Origin: DATCVR01 sp036566745
Lineage (GTDB): Bacteria; Actinomycetota; Actinomycetes; Jiangellales; Jiangellaceae
Reading direction: 5' to 3'
Assembly (NCBI GenBank): GCA_036566745.1
Contig: DATCVR010000005.1
Span: forward strand, 1 to 64,000
DNA: 64,000 nucleotides
This document shows positions 63,309-64,000 of the stretch, piece after piece. The first letter of the stretch is position 1, and each line of letters opens with the position of its first letter. The notes under the pieces are model-generated. The model worked only from the letters and a program-made list of their open reading frames with translations. It was not told the DNA's origin and did not search any database. The translations under genes were made by a program, and so were the position numbers.

Positions 63309-64000
63309 TCAGGCCGTGGGCGAGGTGACCAGCTCACGCGGCGGCACGTCGTCGTCGCCTTCGTCGGTGCGGTCACTCACGGCCGCGGCACCGGCACCGG
63401 CACCGGCACCGACGCTGTTCTCGGCTCCGGAACGGCGCCCGTCCTCGTCCGCCGCCGACCCGGCCTGGCCGTGGTGGACCGCGTCGTCACCCTCGACCGC
63501 CTCACCGCGCGCGACCATCCCGGCCACGTCGGACAACGGGATCTCCCGCAACATGAACGCCAGCACGAGCGCGATGGCGAACGCCGGCAGGAGGTACCCG
63601 AACACCGGCGCGAGCGCGCTGGCGTACGAATCGACGATCGCTCCCCGCAACGGTTCGCCCGCGCTGTGGACGAGCTCGGGCACCAACGTGTCCGGCGAGG
63701 TGATCCCGGCGGCGGCCGCCTGCTCAGGGTTGCCGGCGAGCGCCTCCATCAGGTTCGTGGCCAGCCGGCTCGTGAACAGCGAACCGAACACCGCCACCCC
63801 CAGCGTGGCGCCGACCTCGCGGAAGTAGTTGTTGGTCGCCGTGGCCGTGCCGATGTCGGCCGGATCGACGGCGTTCTGCACCACGAGCACCACGACCTGC
63901 ATGATCAGCCCGAGCCCGGCGCCGAGCACGAACAGCTGGACGCCCACCACCCACACCGGGGTCGAGCCGGACAGCGTCATCATCCACAGCATCGACAGCC
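63309..64000 (-). CDS. MFS drug exporter (DHA2/EmrB type), C-terminal part (partial)
   Basis: The gene enters from the right edge. The visible 229 residues hold the last membrane spans (VWVVGVQLFVLGAGLGLIMQ, VVVLVVQNAVDPADIGTATA, YFREVGATLGVAVFGSLF, LLPAFAIALVLAFML) of a 14-span exporter. The motif NAVDPADIGTATATNNYFRE is typical of DHA2 proteins. The tail is acidic and Ala/Gly-rich. The stop at 63309 lies about 110 bases from the riboswitch. Confidence 0.92.
   Translation of the reverse strand, partial: LSMLWMMTLSGSTPVWVVGVQLFVLGAGLGLIMQVVVLVVQNAVDPADIGTATATNNYFREVGATLGVAVFGSLFTSRLATNLMEALAGNPEQAAAAGITSPDTLVPELVHSAGEPLRGAIVDSYASALAPVFGYLLPAFAIALVLAFMLREIPLSDVAGMVARGEAVEGDDAVHHGQAGSAADEDGRRSGAENSVGAGAGAGAAAVSDRTDEGDDDVPPRELVTSPTA

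Overview
The window looks like chromosome from a high-GC actinobacterium, most likely of the Nocardioidaceae / Propionibacteriales type (Nocardioides- or Aeromicrobium-like). The evidence is roughly 70% GC with strong C/G at third codon positions, frequent GTG starts, an XRE-DUF397 regulator pair, a SAM-IV riboswitch, a topA/tmk/holB/PSP1 block, and many genes whose start codon lies 6-7 bases after a TANNNT box (leaderless transcription). No sequence was compared with a database, so family names rest on motifs read by eye.

Layout. 0-4.3 kb: the start of a secreted NlpC/P60-type wall hydrolase, an Lrp/AsnC regulator, a glyoxalase-fold protein and an arginine/ornithine catabolic pair (dimethylargininase-like plus rocD). 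4.3-7.8 kb: a tandemly duplicated two-gene cassette (A1-B1-A2-B2) of unknown function. Its larger proteins end in a region resembling RNase A-like CDI toxins and its smaller ones resemble immunity proteins; this is the best candidate for an undescribed system. 7.8-14.4 kb: a CbiX-like chelatase, exonuclease III, a small membrane protein, an FprA-like reductase, a class A penicillin-binding protein with a long Ser-Gly-Thr-Asp tail, and a small membrane protein. 14.5-17.4 kb: two helix-turn-helix modules (XRE+PPC and XRE+DUF397) with operators and terminators. 17.7-25.4 kb: a flavin amine oxidase, a small lipoprotein, a secreted immune-inhibitor-A metalloprotease and a FtsX-type ABC exporter. 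25.6-30.6 kb: small enzymes and regulators.

30.7-37.0 kb: a somewhat lower-GC stretch with an S41 peptidase, an aminoglycoside-phosphotransferase-like kinase, a GlxA/AraC regulator, a Tat-exported Dyp peroxidase, a membrane protein and a frameshifted MFS transporter remnant. It ends at the 3' end of a tRNA-Thr gene, as expected of an island. 37.4-50.1 kb: housekeeping and envelope genes (L,D-transpeptidase lipoprotein, tripeptidyl-aminopeptidase-like lipoprotein, PSP1/RicT protein, nucleotidyltransferase, holB, tmk, MarR module, DedA, serpin, topA). 50.2-58.9 kb: an ArsR-like regulator with MFS exporter, YggS, a YndJ-like membrane protein, a MerR-aldo/keto reductase operon, a secreted sialidase-like protein, a small kinase and a DUF1801 protein. 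59-64 kb: a CapA-like lipoprotein, an M28 aminopeptidase lipoprotein, a SAM-IV riboswitch controlling a cysteine-desulfurase-like enzyme, and the end of a drug exporter.

Regulation is unusually readable. Near-perfect operators sit at MarR, MerR, ArsR and XRE promoters, two repeated boxes precede the arginine operon, and Shine-Dalgarno-masking hairpins precede the toxin-like genes and follow the riboswitch.
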